Source: Entelurus aequoreus (lineage: Eukaryota > Chordata > Actinopteri > Syngnathiformes > Syngnathidae). From it: a stretch of DNA of 64,000 bases. The position numbers were made by a program, and so were the translations under genes. Below the pieces are notes generated by a model. The model saw only the letters and a program-made list of their open reading frames with translations, did no database searches and had not been told where the DNA came from. The DNA is taken from NCBI RefSeq assembly GCF_033978785.1, contig NC_084752.1, positions 14,630,336-14,694,335 on the forward strand. Direction: 5' to 3'. Shown here piece by piece: positions 22,912 through 38,000 of the stretch (position 1 is the stretch's first letter; every line of letters starts with the position of its first letter).

Positions 22912-23013
22912 ATGTCTCAGGTGGAGAAGAAGGCAGGTTTGCTGAGGAGGACGTCGTCCTCTAAGAAACCTCTAAAGGAGAAGGTGGTGTTGATGTACGA
23001 TGAGATCTTTGCA
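22912..23013 (+). CDS. armh3: armh3 coding exon 1 (residues 1-34)
   Basis: The exon begins at 22904 after acceptor TGTGCCCAG, leaving eight untranslated bases before ATG. It encodes MSQVEKKAGLLRR and KKPLKEKVVLMYDEIF; donor GTGAGT. Confidence 0.95.
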
Positions 23014-26000
23014 GTGAGTATCATGAGCATGACAACTGCAAACTATATTATGAATGTTAAATATGTTTATTGAAACGATGCGTTGTCTGTTAAATTCAGA
23101 AAGAAGACCCTGCTAAAAACAGCCCTCGCTTCTGGGATGAGCTGTTTCTAATGAAGGTACAGTAGAGTAATCAGGGTTTCACCTAGAGAAGGTGTGTCCA
23201 AACTTTTGGCCTGTACTGTATATGTATACATATGTGTATATATATACACACACAAATAAATAGCCTGGTCCCCGGCCAAATTCTTTCAACCCAATGTGGC
23301 CCCCAAGTTTGGGGACCCCTATGTTAGTCTTTCCCAAGTTTTGAACTGAATTTGGGCTGGTGTCATTCCTGGGCCGGATTAGGCAGAGAGTGTGCTGTGT
23401 TGTCTGTAGGGAATTAAGAGATGGCCAAGTGAACAATTCCTTCATGCTCAAATGTGTTATCATCCTCCAGTCGTTCGCATGATCACAATTAAGCACTGCT
23501 TTTTTGTACATTTTAAAACGACTCCTTTGCTCTTCCAGGTGAACTTAGAGTACCTTGAGTCGAAGCTGGAGAGTGTCGATGGCGAGGAGGTTCAGCGGAT
23601 CCAGGACAACATTAACTCGTTGTTCCATCACAGCGTTCAGGCTCTTGGAGAGGAGCATCAGATCAAAGTTGTCAATGCTCTCCAGGTGACTACATTTACC
23701 ATCTTAGCATGTAGAATATGTAACACAGTTCTCTCTTAATGCCACCTGTGTGTGCTTCTCTCCCAGACTCTATGTGCACTTTTTCGTGGGGTTCATCAAA
23801 AGAACAAGTCGGCGTCTGGCTTTGACATCATTAATATGCTCATGGGCTTTGACAAAGCCGAGCAAAGGATGAAGGTATACAGAGAATCTCCAGCATGAAT
23901 ACACAGCGTCACGTTAAAGGAATTACAAGTGGTTTGTGCTTGCTGCAGGACTTAATGGAAAGCCTGGATAGCCTCCTTTGTGGAGATGGTTCAGAAAGTC
24001 TAAAGAGCCTTTGTCTCAAACTTCTGCTGTGTCTGGTGACGGTGAGACAATATAGAAGACCTTCATGTAACAGATTATTTTACTTAAGTGGGGAAAAAAA
24101 TCACTTCAACGTATGTGTTTGCAGGTAACCGACAATATCAGTCAGAATACCATCTTGGAATATGTGATGATCAATAGCATATTTGAAGCCATTCTGCAAG
24201 TAAGTTCTAAGCAAACCTGCAACTTCACATCTGTATGCCAGTAAAAATACAATTATTTTTTTTTACGTCTATGCATTAACGGCCTATAATTGTGGAATAA
24301 AATAAGTATTAAAGTTAGATTATTAAATTATTTTCCTCAATTCTCAAATATAAGTGAATAAAAATATGTATTTCAATAACAAAGTAGTATTAATGAAAAC
24401 AATAATATTACATTTTAAGATCAGAGGTTTGCCTTGTTGTCATTTAGTCGTTTTTTAGTGTAGTTGCTACTTTTTGTGCAGATGACTCAGGTTCGATTCC
24501 CCACCAGTGTCCCAACACTCAGCCATTGGAAAGTTGTAAAAACTAAAATTATTAATGCGAGTATTAATTGACAAAGAAGACATGTTTTAAATTACAAATA
24601 CTATTTTTATGTGTTGTAGGGATGGGCGAAATGGCCTAACATCTTTATCACAATCTATACTGCAGCCTCCAGCAATAACTTTATATATCATAATATATTA
24701 TTTGGCATATAAATGATAATAGGACAATTTTTAAAACGAGTTACAAAGGCTCCTAATTTGGCTGCTGACGTATGCGTCAGAACTATAAATAACTTGATAA
24801 TTTACTGTCAATAGCTGGTTTCTTTCTGTTGTAACATGGTTCTATCTACTCTTCTGTTAAAATGTATAAAGCACGTATTCTTCTGTTGTTTAGGTACTTA
24901 CATTAGTTTTAGGCTATACTACACATTTGGCTATCAATCCTTCTAATGCCAAGTCATAACAGGGACAGTATCGGTCATACCAATTCTGGAACTTTTCAAC
25001 ATCATTTTATAATTAAATTTTTGATCATTAAATTAATTATTAATCACACCAGACAAGAACACAGGTTGGTGGTGTAACAATAGAAATTAAATAGACTATT
25101 TCCTTATATTGGTTTAGATTTTAAATCCTTTTGTTTTTGCCGTTGAATGGATCATATTTAAAACACTTCCTCATGGGAACATGATAGTGCTTTGGTCAAA
25201 ATTTTGCATAATTATATTTTATAAACTGTTTTCAAGTCACTTTCTGACAGTCTCTTCATGATGCGCCGTTTTATGAGCGGTCTTATTTATGTGCCTCCAC
25301 TTTGACAGCGACTTCTCCCCGTCAACCATGTTGAAGTTTTTAGCGCTTCCAAATAGAGTTCACTGACATATAAGTAAATGACAACAGCGGAGGATTTTAG
25401 AATGTGTGTGTTTATACGAGTCAGTCTGCCCAACAACAGGAGGATAGAGAAAAAGAAGGACCATAACGACTCTGACTCGCCCAAAACTTTACCATACCTG
25501 TAAATAGAGATATCCACTGACGTAACTAGTGACAAATACTAACATAGCTACTCAAATTCCAAATGCCTCGTTTGGAGAAAATATGAAAGAAGGCAAGATT
25601 GTTTTATGAATATCTCCGCCATGCCTCCATGGTTTGATTGACATTTTCAAGACTTATGGAGATCCCAAATACAAAAAACATGTTCCATCAGGTAAGAACA
25701 TTGTATTTTGCATAATAGAAAGTCTTTAAAGTCCTTTTGTGTCCAGAGACTTTTTCCCCCCTAAGTTTGTAAAGCAATATAAAGAAATGACACAATTATT
25801 TTTGATAGTAAAAGGATATCGATCCAACCACTGAAAATATTTTTGATAATAAAAAATGTCAATTTAATCACTGTAGTATCACCCATGTACTGATACTATA
25901 ATTTGTATTGTTAATGTTAATATTAGTTTTCATTCAATAGCTCTAGCTTGCGTTAGCATATCCTCTTCCAGTGTATAGTGTAGCATGTTTAGATACCGGT

Positions 26001-29000
26001 ACACTATATTGCCAAAAGTATTTGGCCACCCATCCAAAGGATCAGAATCAGGTGTCCGAATCACTTGGCCCGGCCACAGGTGTATACATTCAAGCACTCC
26101 GGCATGGAGACTGTTTCTACAAACATTTGTGAAAGAATGGGCCGCTCTCAGCAGCTCAGTGATTTCCATCGTGGAACTGTCATAGGATGCCACCTGTGCA
26201 AAAAAATCCAGTCGTGAAATTTCCTCGCTCCTAAATATTCCAAAGTCAACCGTCGGCTTTATTGTAAGAAAATGGAAGAGTTTGGGAACAACAGCAACTC
26301 AGCCACGGAGTGGTAGCCCACGTAAACTGACAGGATGCTGAAGCGCATAATGCAAAGAGGTCACCGACTTTCTGCATAGTCAGTTGCTACAGAGCTCCAA
26401 ACTTCATGTGACCTTCCAATTAGCCCATGTACAGTATGCAGAGAGCTTCATGGAATGGGTTTCCATGGCCGATCAGCTGCATCTAAGCCATACATCACCA
26501 AGTCCAATGCAAAGCGTCGGATGCAGTGGTGTAAAGCACGTCGCCACTGGACTCTAGAGCAGTGGAGACGCGTTCTCTGGAGTGAGAAATCACGCTTTTC
26601 CATCTGGCAATCTGATGGACGAGTCTGGTTTTGGAGGATGCCAGGAGAACGGTACATTTCGGACCGCATTGTGCCGAGTGTGAAATTTGGTGGAGGACGA
26701 ATTATGGTGTGGGGTTGTTTTTCAGGAGTTGGACTTGTCCCCTCAGTTCCAGTGAAATGAACTTTGAATTCTCCAGGATACTAAAAAATATTTTGGACAA
26801 TTCCATGCTCCCAACCTTGGGGGAACAGTTTGGAGCGGGCCTCTTCCTCTTCCAACATGACTGTGCACCAGTGCACAAAGCAAGGTCCATAAAGACATGG
26901 ATGACAGAGTCTGGTGTGGATGAACTTGACTGGCCTGCACAGAGCCCTGACCTGAACCCGATAGAACACCTTTGGGATTAATTAGAACGGAAACTGAGAG
27001 CCAGGCCTTCTCGACCAACATCAGTGTGTGACCTCACCAATTCGCTTTTGGAAGAATGGTGGAAAAGTCCTATAAACACTCCACAACCTTGTGGACAGCC
27101 TTCCTAGAAGAGTTGAAGCTGTGATTGCTGCAAAAGCTGGACTGACATCATATTGAACCTTATGGGTTAGGAATGGGATGGCACTTCAAGTTCATATGTG
27201 AGTCAAGGCAGGTGGCCAAATACTTCTGGCAATATAGTGTACTTACAGACTTAGAAGTGGCTTTGCACTGTGGAGTACTATTAGCCGCTAGCAAGAATAC
27301 TACAGTGCGTTGAGGACGCGTTCATTCGCTTGTCACTGTCAAGTTTGCAAACACAGCTGGAATGTGTCCTCAACATGCATTATCACAATATAGTATTAAA
27401 AGCTCTTTCATCGGTCAAATTTATAAAGTTAATGTCATATCTGTATCGCGCAACCCTATTGTGTTGTATATTATACTTTTGAGGAATTGAATGTGTCTAA
27501 ATGACAGATGGTGGCTTTCAACACTTCTCAGTGCAGCTGTATTTCTACCCAACAGATTCTTTCAGATGCGTCCAGTAGAGGGCAGCATGGTTATGATGCT
27601 GTGGTTCTACTGGCCCTTTTGGTCAACTACAGAAAGTATGAGGTTTGTTCTTTGCACATATTGCATATTGTCTGTGTCTTATTATTGGTAATTATATATG
27701 TGCACTTTGCAGAAAATAACTTTAGTCCCTGGTCATTAATATTCAATTAACTATTGACATAATGTGCATAAAATTGACCTTTTATTTGTCTCTCTCAGTC
27801 TGTAAATCCATATATTGTGAAGCTCTCTATCGTGGATGATGAGCCGACACTGGATGTAAGTATGCTGTTATCACACCCACAATTATAATTGGAGTTTCAA
27901 TAAACAGCCTGTCTTTATTTGATGTTTCAAAACAAATCAGATTGAAATATAATTGTTTTTCTTCCCCAGGGAATGGGCATGGTTGTTCACCAAGCTTTAA
28001 CAGAATATAACAGGTGAAAAACAAAAACAAGAGTGTAGAATGATCATGCCGATAGCCCCATGAGTTTGTGTTGATGTTTTAAATTCTATTTCTACTTAAC
28101 TCATAAAAAATACAAAAAGGTATGCATAGCTAACAGTTCAGTCGTGTGTTTGCATGAGGCAAAATGCTGTTTGTGGAGAAAGATTATTTATGTGATGAGC
28201 AACTTTGCATAGTCTGTTGATGAGTGAGTGAGTGAGTGTTTGTTTGTGTGTGTGTGTATTATACAAAAAGCCTCTTTGTTTACTTGCCTGTGTGTGATTT
28301 AAAGTTAAAGTACCAATGATTGTCACAACCTGTAATTCTGGAACGTTCATTACCCCCCCCCTTCCTGCTGATTGTTTCTCCTCATTCTCTTATGTACTAC
28401 AGGCAGTACAAAGACAAAGAAGAAGAGAACCAGGGTGGCTTCTTCTCTACCCTCACTAGTATGGTAGGTGTTGAAAGTAGCAGTGCAACTAAAAACATTG
28501 ACTTTTTTACCTCATCTTCTACATGTTGAAAATATTGATATCATCAGGTCAGGTTCTCTTGTTTCATGGAGACTATTTACTATTAAAGGAAAATATTTTT
28601 AGAGTGCTTTCTAGGCTGAATAGATTAATCCCAGTTACCTGTATTGTTAACTGCCTTGTACTTACAGTTTTTCACTATTTAGAACACACAGAAAACGGAC
28701 ATGCCTCATATAGAGATTGTGGATGATGGGCAAAATGAAACAAAAAAGTGGAGTTGTCCTTTCAAAGTCTGTTTCCTCAAATTGAACAACGCCGTGTTTT
28801 TCTAACTGCGTGCAGGTGGGCAACATGTTTATAGCAGATGCAGATGAGAAGCTCTCAGTGCAGTAAGTGCGCCTCTCAAATTACACTTTTTTTTTAAGTG
28901 ATTCCACCATAAAGCTACAAAACCTTTGCTCACTCAAATCAAATAAAGTGCAACATGAAGAAAAATGAGGACATTTTACACAGTAAAAGTAGTCCTTTGT

Positions 29001-32000
29001 TTTTTATTGCAATTTCTTTGATTTAGCAAATTTGTAAAATTCAAATTGTCATCAAATGCAAAGAGGGGAGTCATTGTGTGGAAAAACAAAATTAATATTA
29101 AAAAACGCACAGACACATATACACTACCGTTCAAAAGTTTGGGGTCACCCAAACAATTTTGTGGAATAGCCTTCATTTCTAAGAACAAGAATAGACTGTC
29201 GAGTTTCAGATGAAAGTTCTCTTTTTCTGGCCATTTTGAGCGTTTAATTGAACCCACAAATGTGATGCTCCAGAAACTCAATCTGCTCAAAGGAAGGTCA
29301 GTTTTGTAGCTTCTGTAACGAGCTAAACTGTTTTCAGATGTGTGAACATGATTGCACAAGGGTTTTCTAATCATCAATTAGCCTTCTGAGCCAATGAGCA
29401 AACACATTGTACCATTTGAACACTGGAGTGATAGTTGCTGGAAATGGGCCTCTATACACCTATGTAGATATTGCACCAAAAACCAGACATTTGCAGCTAG
29501 AATAGTCATTTACCACATTAGCAATGTATAGAGTGTATTTCTTTAAAGTTAAGACTAGTTTAAAGTTCTCTTCATTGAAAAGTACAGTGCTTTTCCTTCA
29601 AAAATAAGGACATTTCAATGTGACCCCAAACTTTTGAACGGTAGTGTATACACATTATACTGTATATTGTTTCATTCCGTCCAGTACCAGTTATGACCAT
29701 AGCTTTTTTCATAAATTGACTAACTCCAGGGTTTCCCCAACATGCACTAGATCGTGGTGTGGCGCCATGGCAAAATAAAATAAAAAATAAGTGTATTTTA
29801 TGTCAAAACAAATCAAAGTAAGACATTGTATGTATAGATATATATGGCTTATTATTTGCGCAGTATTGACTATTGATGCCCCGAAAATTTGGCCACCGAA
29901 AAACTTTCATCAACCGTATGCAAGACGCCTTGTTAAAATACATCCTGGCAGCATGTCTGCTATTTGGAGGTACTTTAATATATCCAAGATATACCTGCCC
30001 CCCGCACAACAATGTACAAAATGTGCAAAGCGTAAATATTAAGAGGATAGTGGCGTTCTTTGAAAGAGAGAAATGGCGCGGGTGGCTAGTGTCGGCGGTA
30101 AGACTGAGGCGCTGCCGGCACCTTAGTTCTCGCGGCTGGCGGCTTGGGCGTTGGGGCAGCGGCTCCTCCAACCACGGCATGCGCACACCCCCACTTCGCA
30201 CTACAGCCTGACCGACCAGGCCCTTGGAGCCAATCCTTGTCCTGAAGTTACGAATCTGACTTACAGACTTCCCTTACTCACCTTGTTCAAACATTCCACT
30301 GAGCGTCTCTGGAAGAGAATGAAGTGGGCTGAGCCTCGACTGGCTTGGACACTGATCTTCTGCATGATAATTGGATGATCTGTTTAAGGCTGAATCCCTT
30401 TTTCATTGACAACAAAATGAGCAAAACAGCAATATTGAAATGTGAACCACTGTCAGAATTTTTCAAGTTTCATTCCCTTGTTCTGTGTTGATATGGAGAA
30501 TTTTACAACCCCTTAAGTGACGTTTTTTTTGTAAAATCTAACATCTTTATATCTTTTATCTGTTATCGGAGACTGGATTCGTGTTTAGAGATTAGCTGAA
30601 AATTAGCCTCCCCTTAATTGAAATACCAACAGCCGCCACAGCCTGTTACTCTGAACAAAAATATAAACCCCACACTTTTGTTTTTGCTCCTATTATTCAC
30701 GAGTTGAACTCAAAAGATCCAAAACTTTTACTGTATTCACAAGACCTGTTCCTCTCAAATAGTGTTAACAAATATGTCTAAATCTGTGTTCGTGAGTATT
30801 TCTTGTTTGCCAAGATAAACCATCCCACCTCACAGGTGTGGGATTTTAAGATGCTGATTAAACAACCTGATTATAGCACAGGTGTGCCTTAGGCTGCCCA
30901 CAATAAAAGGCCACTTGGAAATGTGCAGTTTTATCACACACCACAATGCCACAGATGTTGCAAGTTTTGAGAGAACATGCAGTTGGCATGCTGACTGCAG
31001 GAATGTCCACTAAAGCTGTTGCCCGTGAATTGAATGTTCATTTCTCTACCATAAACTGTCTCCAAAGGCGTTTCAGAGAATTTGGCAGTACATCCAACCA
31101 GCCTCACAACCGCAGACCATGTGTAATCACACCAGCTCAGGACCTCCACATCCACGTCTGCTGCAACAATTTGTTTGCATAACCAAATAATTTCTGCACA
31201 ACCTATGAGAAACCGTTTCAGGGAAGCTCAGCTACATGCTCGTCATCATCAACGGGGTCTCGATCTGATTCCAGTTTGTCGTCGTAACCGACTTGAGTGG
31301 CCAAATGCTCACATTCGATGGCGTCTGGCACGTTGGAGAGGTGTTCTCTTCACGGATGAATCCCGGTTTTCGCTGTTCAGGGCAGAGGGCAGACAGTGTG
31401 TGTGTGGCGTCATGTGGGAGAGCGGCTTGCTGATGTCAACGTTGTGAATCGACTGGCCCATGGTGGGGTTGGGGTTATAGTATGAGCAGGCGTACGTTAC
31501 GGACAACAAACGCAAGTGCATTTTATTGATGGCATTTTGAATACACAGAGATAGCGTGACAAGATCCTGAGGCCCATTGTGGTGCCATTCACCTAAGACC
31601 ATCACCTCATGTTGCAACATGACAATGCACAGTCCCATGTTGCAAGGATCTGTATGCAATTCTTGGAAGCTGAAAACAACCCAGTTCTTGCATGGCCAGC
31701 ATACTCACCGGACATGTCACTCATTGAGCATGTTTAGGATGCTGTGGATCGGCGTATACGACAGCGTGTTTCAGTTCCTGCCAATATCCAACAAATTCAC
31801 ACAACCATTGAAGAGGAATGAACTAACATTCCACAATCAACAATCTGATCAACTCTATGCGAAGGAGATGTGTTGCACTGTGTGAGGCAAATGGTGGTCA
31901 CACCAAATACTGACTGCTTTTCTGACCCCGCCAGGATCCCAATAATCATCAGCTTCTTGATATATCACACCTGTGAGGTTTATCTTTGCAAAAAATAAGT

Positions 32001-35000
32001 GCTTACTAACACATATTATTTAGACAGATTTGTGAACAATATTTGAGAGGAATAGGTATTTTGTGTATATACTAGAAGTTTTAGATCTTTTGGGAGCAAA
32101 AACAAAAGTGTTGCGTTTATATTTTTGTTCAGTTTACATTGTACAACAATAATAATCATGAAAATAGAGCAAAATGATATGATATAAAACATATATGTTC
32201 ATGCTAATGACTAATAACACAGATTTGTTAAAAACAAATTTAGCCTTTTGTTCATAAAATATATGCATCATCTGTGATTTTGCAAATTATATGTTGATAT
32301 CATATTGACCACACCCATAGCCACGCTCCCATCGCCACAAGTATATTGGCAAGCTGGGGGAAACCCTGAACTCTCAATAATCATTTCTGTTTTGCCTGTA
32401 GGACCAATGAAGCAATTTTGCTGGCGCTGTATGAAGCTGTGCACCTTAACCGCAACTTCATCACTGTATTAGCACAGGTAACCTTTTTTGTTTACATGTG
32501 GGTTTCCTCTGTGTATTTACAAAGTTGTTGATGCAAAATTTACATCATAGTACATTTCATGATTTCACATTTCATGGTGGCAGCATTTACCAAATATTCA
32601 TTTGTATCTTAATTGCCATTTTTACTGGCAAGGGACAAGATTTAGCTGAAATTGCCTGAAATGTAGTTGTTTTTATGCGAGTCAAATGACAGTTATGTTC
32701 TTTTTAGCACGTAGATGGAAAGACTGTTGTTCACTGAGTGACACTTTTGAATAACATCTTCCATGTCTTTGGTCTTGCAACAGAGCCACCCTGAGATTGA
32801 CATTGTTGTGACCCCTGTCAGCCCCGCTCCAACCACACCAACAACACCACTTGGCACAACGCCACCCTCCCTAGACAGTATGTCACATTCTTTTTCTTGT
32901 TGTTACCTACATAGTTCATGGAGTCGCAGCTTAGGTTTTTTATGCCCTAAACCAGAGGTGTCTTAACTTTTACCACCGAGGGCAGCATCATAAAACAATC
33001 ATGGGACGTGGAGGCCACATTGATATTTATTATTTCTAAAATCAGATTGATCCCACTTTAGAGTTTTGATTAATCCCGATTAATTGCAATACATTTCTTG
33101 GTTGCATAATTTTTAATTAATTAAAAAAAAAACGATATTTTTTACACAAATGCAAATTTATTGTGAAAATGTCATACACGAACATGTTTTCATTGCTTTA
33201 CCTGAATGCATGTCATTTATTTGGGCAAAACTTGGTAACGCATCATCTGAAGCCCTTTCGGAGTGTGTTTTGTTGCAAAATCTGTCACAGAGCACACAAG
33301 TCGAAGTCTCCTCAATCATCTTTAGGGGTGCCCAATGCGATATTGATATTGGTCCATTATCCGCAAAAAGATAAGTTTCAGATTATATCAGTTTGCATCT
33401 AAAATTTCTCAAATATATTCCGATACAAGCAATCCTCCAGCGCATTTACTTGTGCAAATCTGGACAGCCTGTTAACATCTCAATAATAAGCACATAAGGT
33501 TGGTCTTTTCTTGTACCTTAGTGTTTACAAAAGGTAAACATGGCAGGCAATGTAGACTACTAGCAGCTACCATCTAGACAACATCTAACACCACAATAGC
33601 ACACCAGCGAGACATATCTAATAAGTGTCCTTATTTGAACAATATAGCAGTCTAAAACACCTTATTTGTCAATATAAACAGCTAATTAGAGTTGCATATT
33701 ACTTACAAATACAGTCTCCAAGACAGAAACTTATTATATCAAGTAACATATGTGTCCCATCATTCAGCTGACTGCGCCATAAATATGGCCACTAGGTGTC
33801 GCCAAAACAAATACCACTTCACTTCAAATTAAAGACAGCATAATCCATTTGATTAATAATAAATACATTCTTGTTTCAATTGTCAAGCCTTTTTTTACCA
33901 TTCCATACTACAAAATAATATTATAGTAAGTAAAAATTTGTCCTGATATCGGTATTGTATCAGAAGTGAAAAAGTTGTATTGTGACATCCTTACTCATTT
34001 TTGCACTGGCGTATGCATAATCTTATTACAAGTATGTATAGCAACCTGTGCCGCCTTTCAGGTAACTATCCAATGTTAAGGTAAAGGAGCATGTGCGGTC
34101 AAAACAAATTGTGGGATAAATCTGCTTTTGTACATGATTAGTGTGATAGTTTGTGATTAATTTCATGCACATTTTAGTATCATATCTTTAGATTGTGCCT
34201 TTTTTTGCTATGTTTTTTCCAATTTTTGCTGTTTTGAACCATGCAACCCTGGGCTGCTCCTTGGACACCCCTGCACTGACTTTAAATTAAAAAAATAACA
34301 ATTAATTTTTTCCCAATACTAGCAAACTAACTTTTTAAGGACGCTCCACTGTTTCTACATTATGGGCCCTATTCTCCTAGGCTTTTACGTAAAAAAGCTG
34401 TTGCGCGGATTCTACCCCTAGACATAAGTCCGTCACTGCGCGCCTTCATCCAGTATGTGCAGTCTGGGTGGAGCAACCCTAAAATGTGGGCGTTCTGTGT
34501 CAAATCTGGCATTGCTCATATTCTCCCATCGATTTAAATACTTTTGCTCTTATGCGCTGTGATTAATCCAACCCCCCTGGAAGGTAAAACATTATATTGC
34601 GCTTGAAGTTTGGATGCAGTATACACGACACATAATAAAATGATAAAAGTTGACTAAAATATTCTGATCACTTCAATTGGAGACACCTGTAAACATCTAT
34701 TTAGATGCGCATAAAGGGACCACAATGTAACTCTGTATTAACTATCAAAATCTAAATGCTCATTGTTTACCTGGTTTTGTCTCATCTGCTTGAGTGGAAG
34801 AGAAGGAAGGCCGTGGATTGAGAAGCCATCACAGAACTATGTGACTATTGAATAAAAATATAATGTAGTGTCTGAGAGATGCCATAAAAATAATTTATTT
34901 TTGGACAGTTAATGTCAAACTGTCAGTTGTCACTCTCCCCTTCACACACACACACACATACACCCACACACACACACACAGACGCACAGACACACAAGCA

Positions 35001-38000
35001 GCTGTCTGAGCCTCTCTAATGTGTAAAGGCTTTACGAACATTTGTAACAGAACTCTTAATATCACACAATCCTTTAGAGTGGCGGCACTAAATAATACAT
35101 CCATGAAATTACATCCAGCCAGGATGAAGACGCTGTTGCACACGCATACACACACACTCAAATGACCATTGGCCTCTTCGAATTTAAAGTGTTATCTTTT
35201 TCATGGATTTCAATGACATTCACAAGTGCTAGTAAAGCTCCATGTTACATAGTTTTCTCACAGCCAAAAAAAGGGTCATGAGAAAGTCTGCTCCTCCAAG
35301 TTACCGTAATTTCCGGACTATAAGCCGCACCTGACTATAAGCCGCACCAGCTAAATTTAGGGGAAAATACAGATTGCTCCATATATAAGCCGCACCCGAC
35401 TATAAGCCGCAGGGTTTTGATGTGTAATTACCGTAGTATATAGGGGTTCCTGCTACCACGGAGGGGATTGTCGGGACAGAGATGACTGTTTGGGAACGCA
35501 AAGCGTCCCCTTTATTAACAATAAATATTTCAATCATTCAATCAAACTTTCACATCTTTGACATGGCGAACAGCATTCGTGCAGAGTACAAATAATACAA
35601 CGGTCTAAAGTAATACAAAGTGCTCGCCTGTACGTTATCAAAATAACCAGCCTACCGGTATATGAAAAGTCAGTCTTTAATCATTGTGTCATCGTCTTCC
35701 TCCTGCGTACTAAAACCACCGAAATCCTCTTCGTCGGTGTCGGAGAAGAACAGGCCGTAAATAAGCCGCACCCTTGTATAAGCCGCAGGGACCAGAATGA
35801 GGGGAAAAAGTAGCGGCTTATAGTCCGGAAATTACGGTAAATGAATGTTATGAGACCGCCTTCATTCGTAACATACGTGCATGTCTTATTTATGCAGGGT
35901 GGGCATGTCCAGGGTCTTGATGGGAAAATTTGAATAAGAGAAACGTGCGTAAATCCAAATGTGTACAAAAACACTTTAACGCAAACGAGAGAATAGGGCT
36001 CTTAGTGCTTAGAGAAGTGTAAAACCACAACACACCTTTTAAACAATTTGAAGCATCTGAAGTGGTAGCCAAATGCAACAATGAATTTAAAAGCTGCATC
36101 TTTGTTTCAGTTTGAGCTAAACTTAGTTGTTACATCCATTTTTTTTATAAGTACCTCACAAAACACGGCAACTTTCTCCAGCCACAGGCAAGATCTCTTT
36201 TAACACACACATTTTTTTACCAGGAACCTTTTCAAATATTACCTCTTTTTTTTTTGTATAAAAAAAGTTGGTTGAGTTAAATGCACTTTGACAGGAGTAA
36301 GACACCTTTAATGCTCACGTTGTTCCTAAAACCAAACACATTTTATCTTTTTGAAGTGTGATGCATGACAGTTGCTTCAGCTTTCCTCTTTACACATATA
36401 TACCATTTGGGATGCACAAACCCTGTTGCTTTTAATAGGTACACGTTTCTATTTCAGGCTCGTTCTCTGTGGCTGCTTCAAACACGAGAGCCATTTTCTA
36501 TATGAAATATTAACACCTGTTAAGATGAACCTGTCACATGCATGCTTTGCTAGTTGCAACCTGGTCACACGTGTACTCTTGTCATGGATGTTGAAGCACA
36601 CTACATCTCCCTGTGATGGATGTGTACAGACAGCGGGAAATGCTTTTCTCTTGTGGGTCTGCAGTAATCTAAAATAACGGCAAAAACAGATAAAGGTTTT
36701 AGGAAAGGAAGGGAATATAAATGTTGACTTCTTCATGTATGAAACAATCTGTAGCGAGCATAAATTGTCTGGATGACACAGAAGCTTCAATGAAAAAGTA
36801 CAGATGTTCCTTCCTCTGTCAATGTTTGCTTGAATGAGCACAACCGCTAGAAAAGGGTTTTCTCATTTTTAGAAGCCCAGTTTAAGGTGCAGGGATTTTT
36901 TTAAAGAGGTTATTGAAACAGTATATTAAATCAATAGCTGACCTGGAACTGACTTGACAGTCTTTGGGTGAAGCGTTGGTCTTTTTTAAGCTCATGTACT
37001 ATATTCATTATAGTTTTTGTGCACTTTTGTTGGCTAAAAGTTTTAATTGTTGGTTCTCTGTGTAGTGATGAACAACCCTGAGCTACCACTAGATCCAAAC
37101 CTGCAGACGAGCAACCTTCTCATCACCTTCCTCAAGTACGCATCAATTGTAATGCAGGATACTAAAGGTAAACAAATAAATTGTTTATCTTCATGGTTAA
37201 TCTGCTTTCTTTAAGTGCTTCCCTTTTCCCTCTTTCATTATTTATCCTCAGTGTTTTCCACAGTACTGCAATCTGTTTGTGGCGGTGGTGGGTATTTGGG
37301 TGGGGGCAACAAAATGGCATAATTGTCTATTTTGCCTAATTGGCAATAATGCATTTAAAAAAAGTAAAACATTTAAACAAAAATGTTAAAACAGACCAAC
37401 TTTCATATGTTGCTACTTTTTCTATTGTATGAGTGTTGTAGCAACCTGGCACTTATGTGTAGTGTAAGAGTTCTGTGATTTCCAAATGTCTTAGAGGCTG
37501 TGAACATGAACAGGGCCTAGGAGGACAGCTGCGTGTAGAGAGGAGAGTTGTGTTTTCTGATGTTGTTGTGGCTGAAAGTAGCCTGTTTTGTTTTTGCAAT
37601 GTGAATGGTCATACTCGCCCCCCCCAACCACGCCCACGGTGGTTGGGGGGAGGGCGGGGTTTGGTGGTAGCGGGGGTGTATATTGTAGCGTCCCGGAAGA
37701 GTTAGTACTGCAAAGGGTTCTGGGTATTTGTTCTGTTGTGTTTATGTTGTGTTACGGTTCGGATGTTCTCCTGAAATGTGTTTGTCATTCTTGTTTGGTG
37801 TGGGTTTACAATGTGGCGCATATTTGTAACAGTGTTAAAGTTGTTTATACGGCCACCCTCAGTGTGACCTGTATGGCTGTTGATCAAGTATGCCTTGCAT
37901 TCACTTATGTGTGTGTTAAAGCCGCATATATTATGTGACTGGGTCGGCACGCTGTTTGTATGGAGGAAAAGTGGACGTGACTACAGGTTGTAGAGGACGC

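Noticed and set aside
26455..26981. Possible intact Tc1 transposase
   Set aside because: Two frames are needed for the catalytic half, the N-terminal half has several stops, and the first catalytic Asp is missing.
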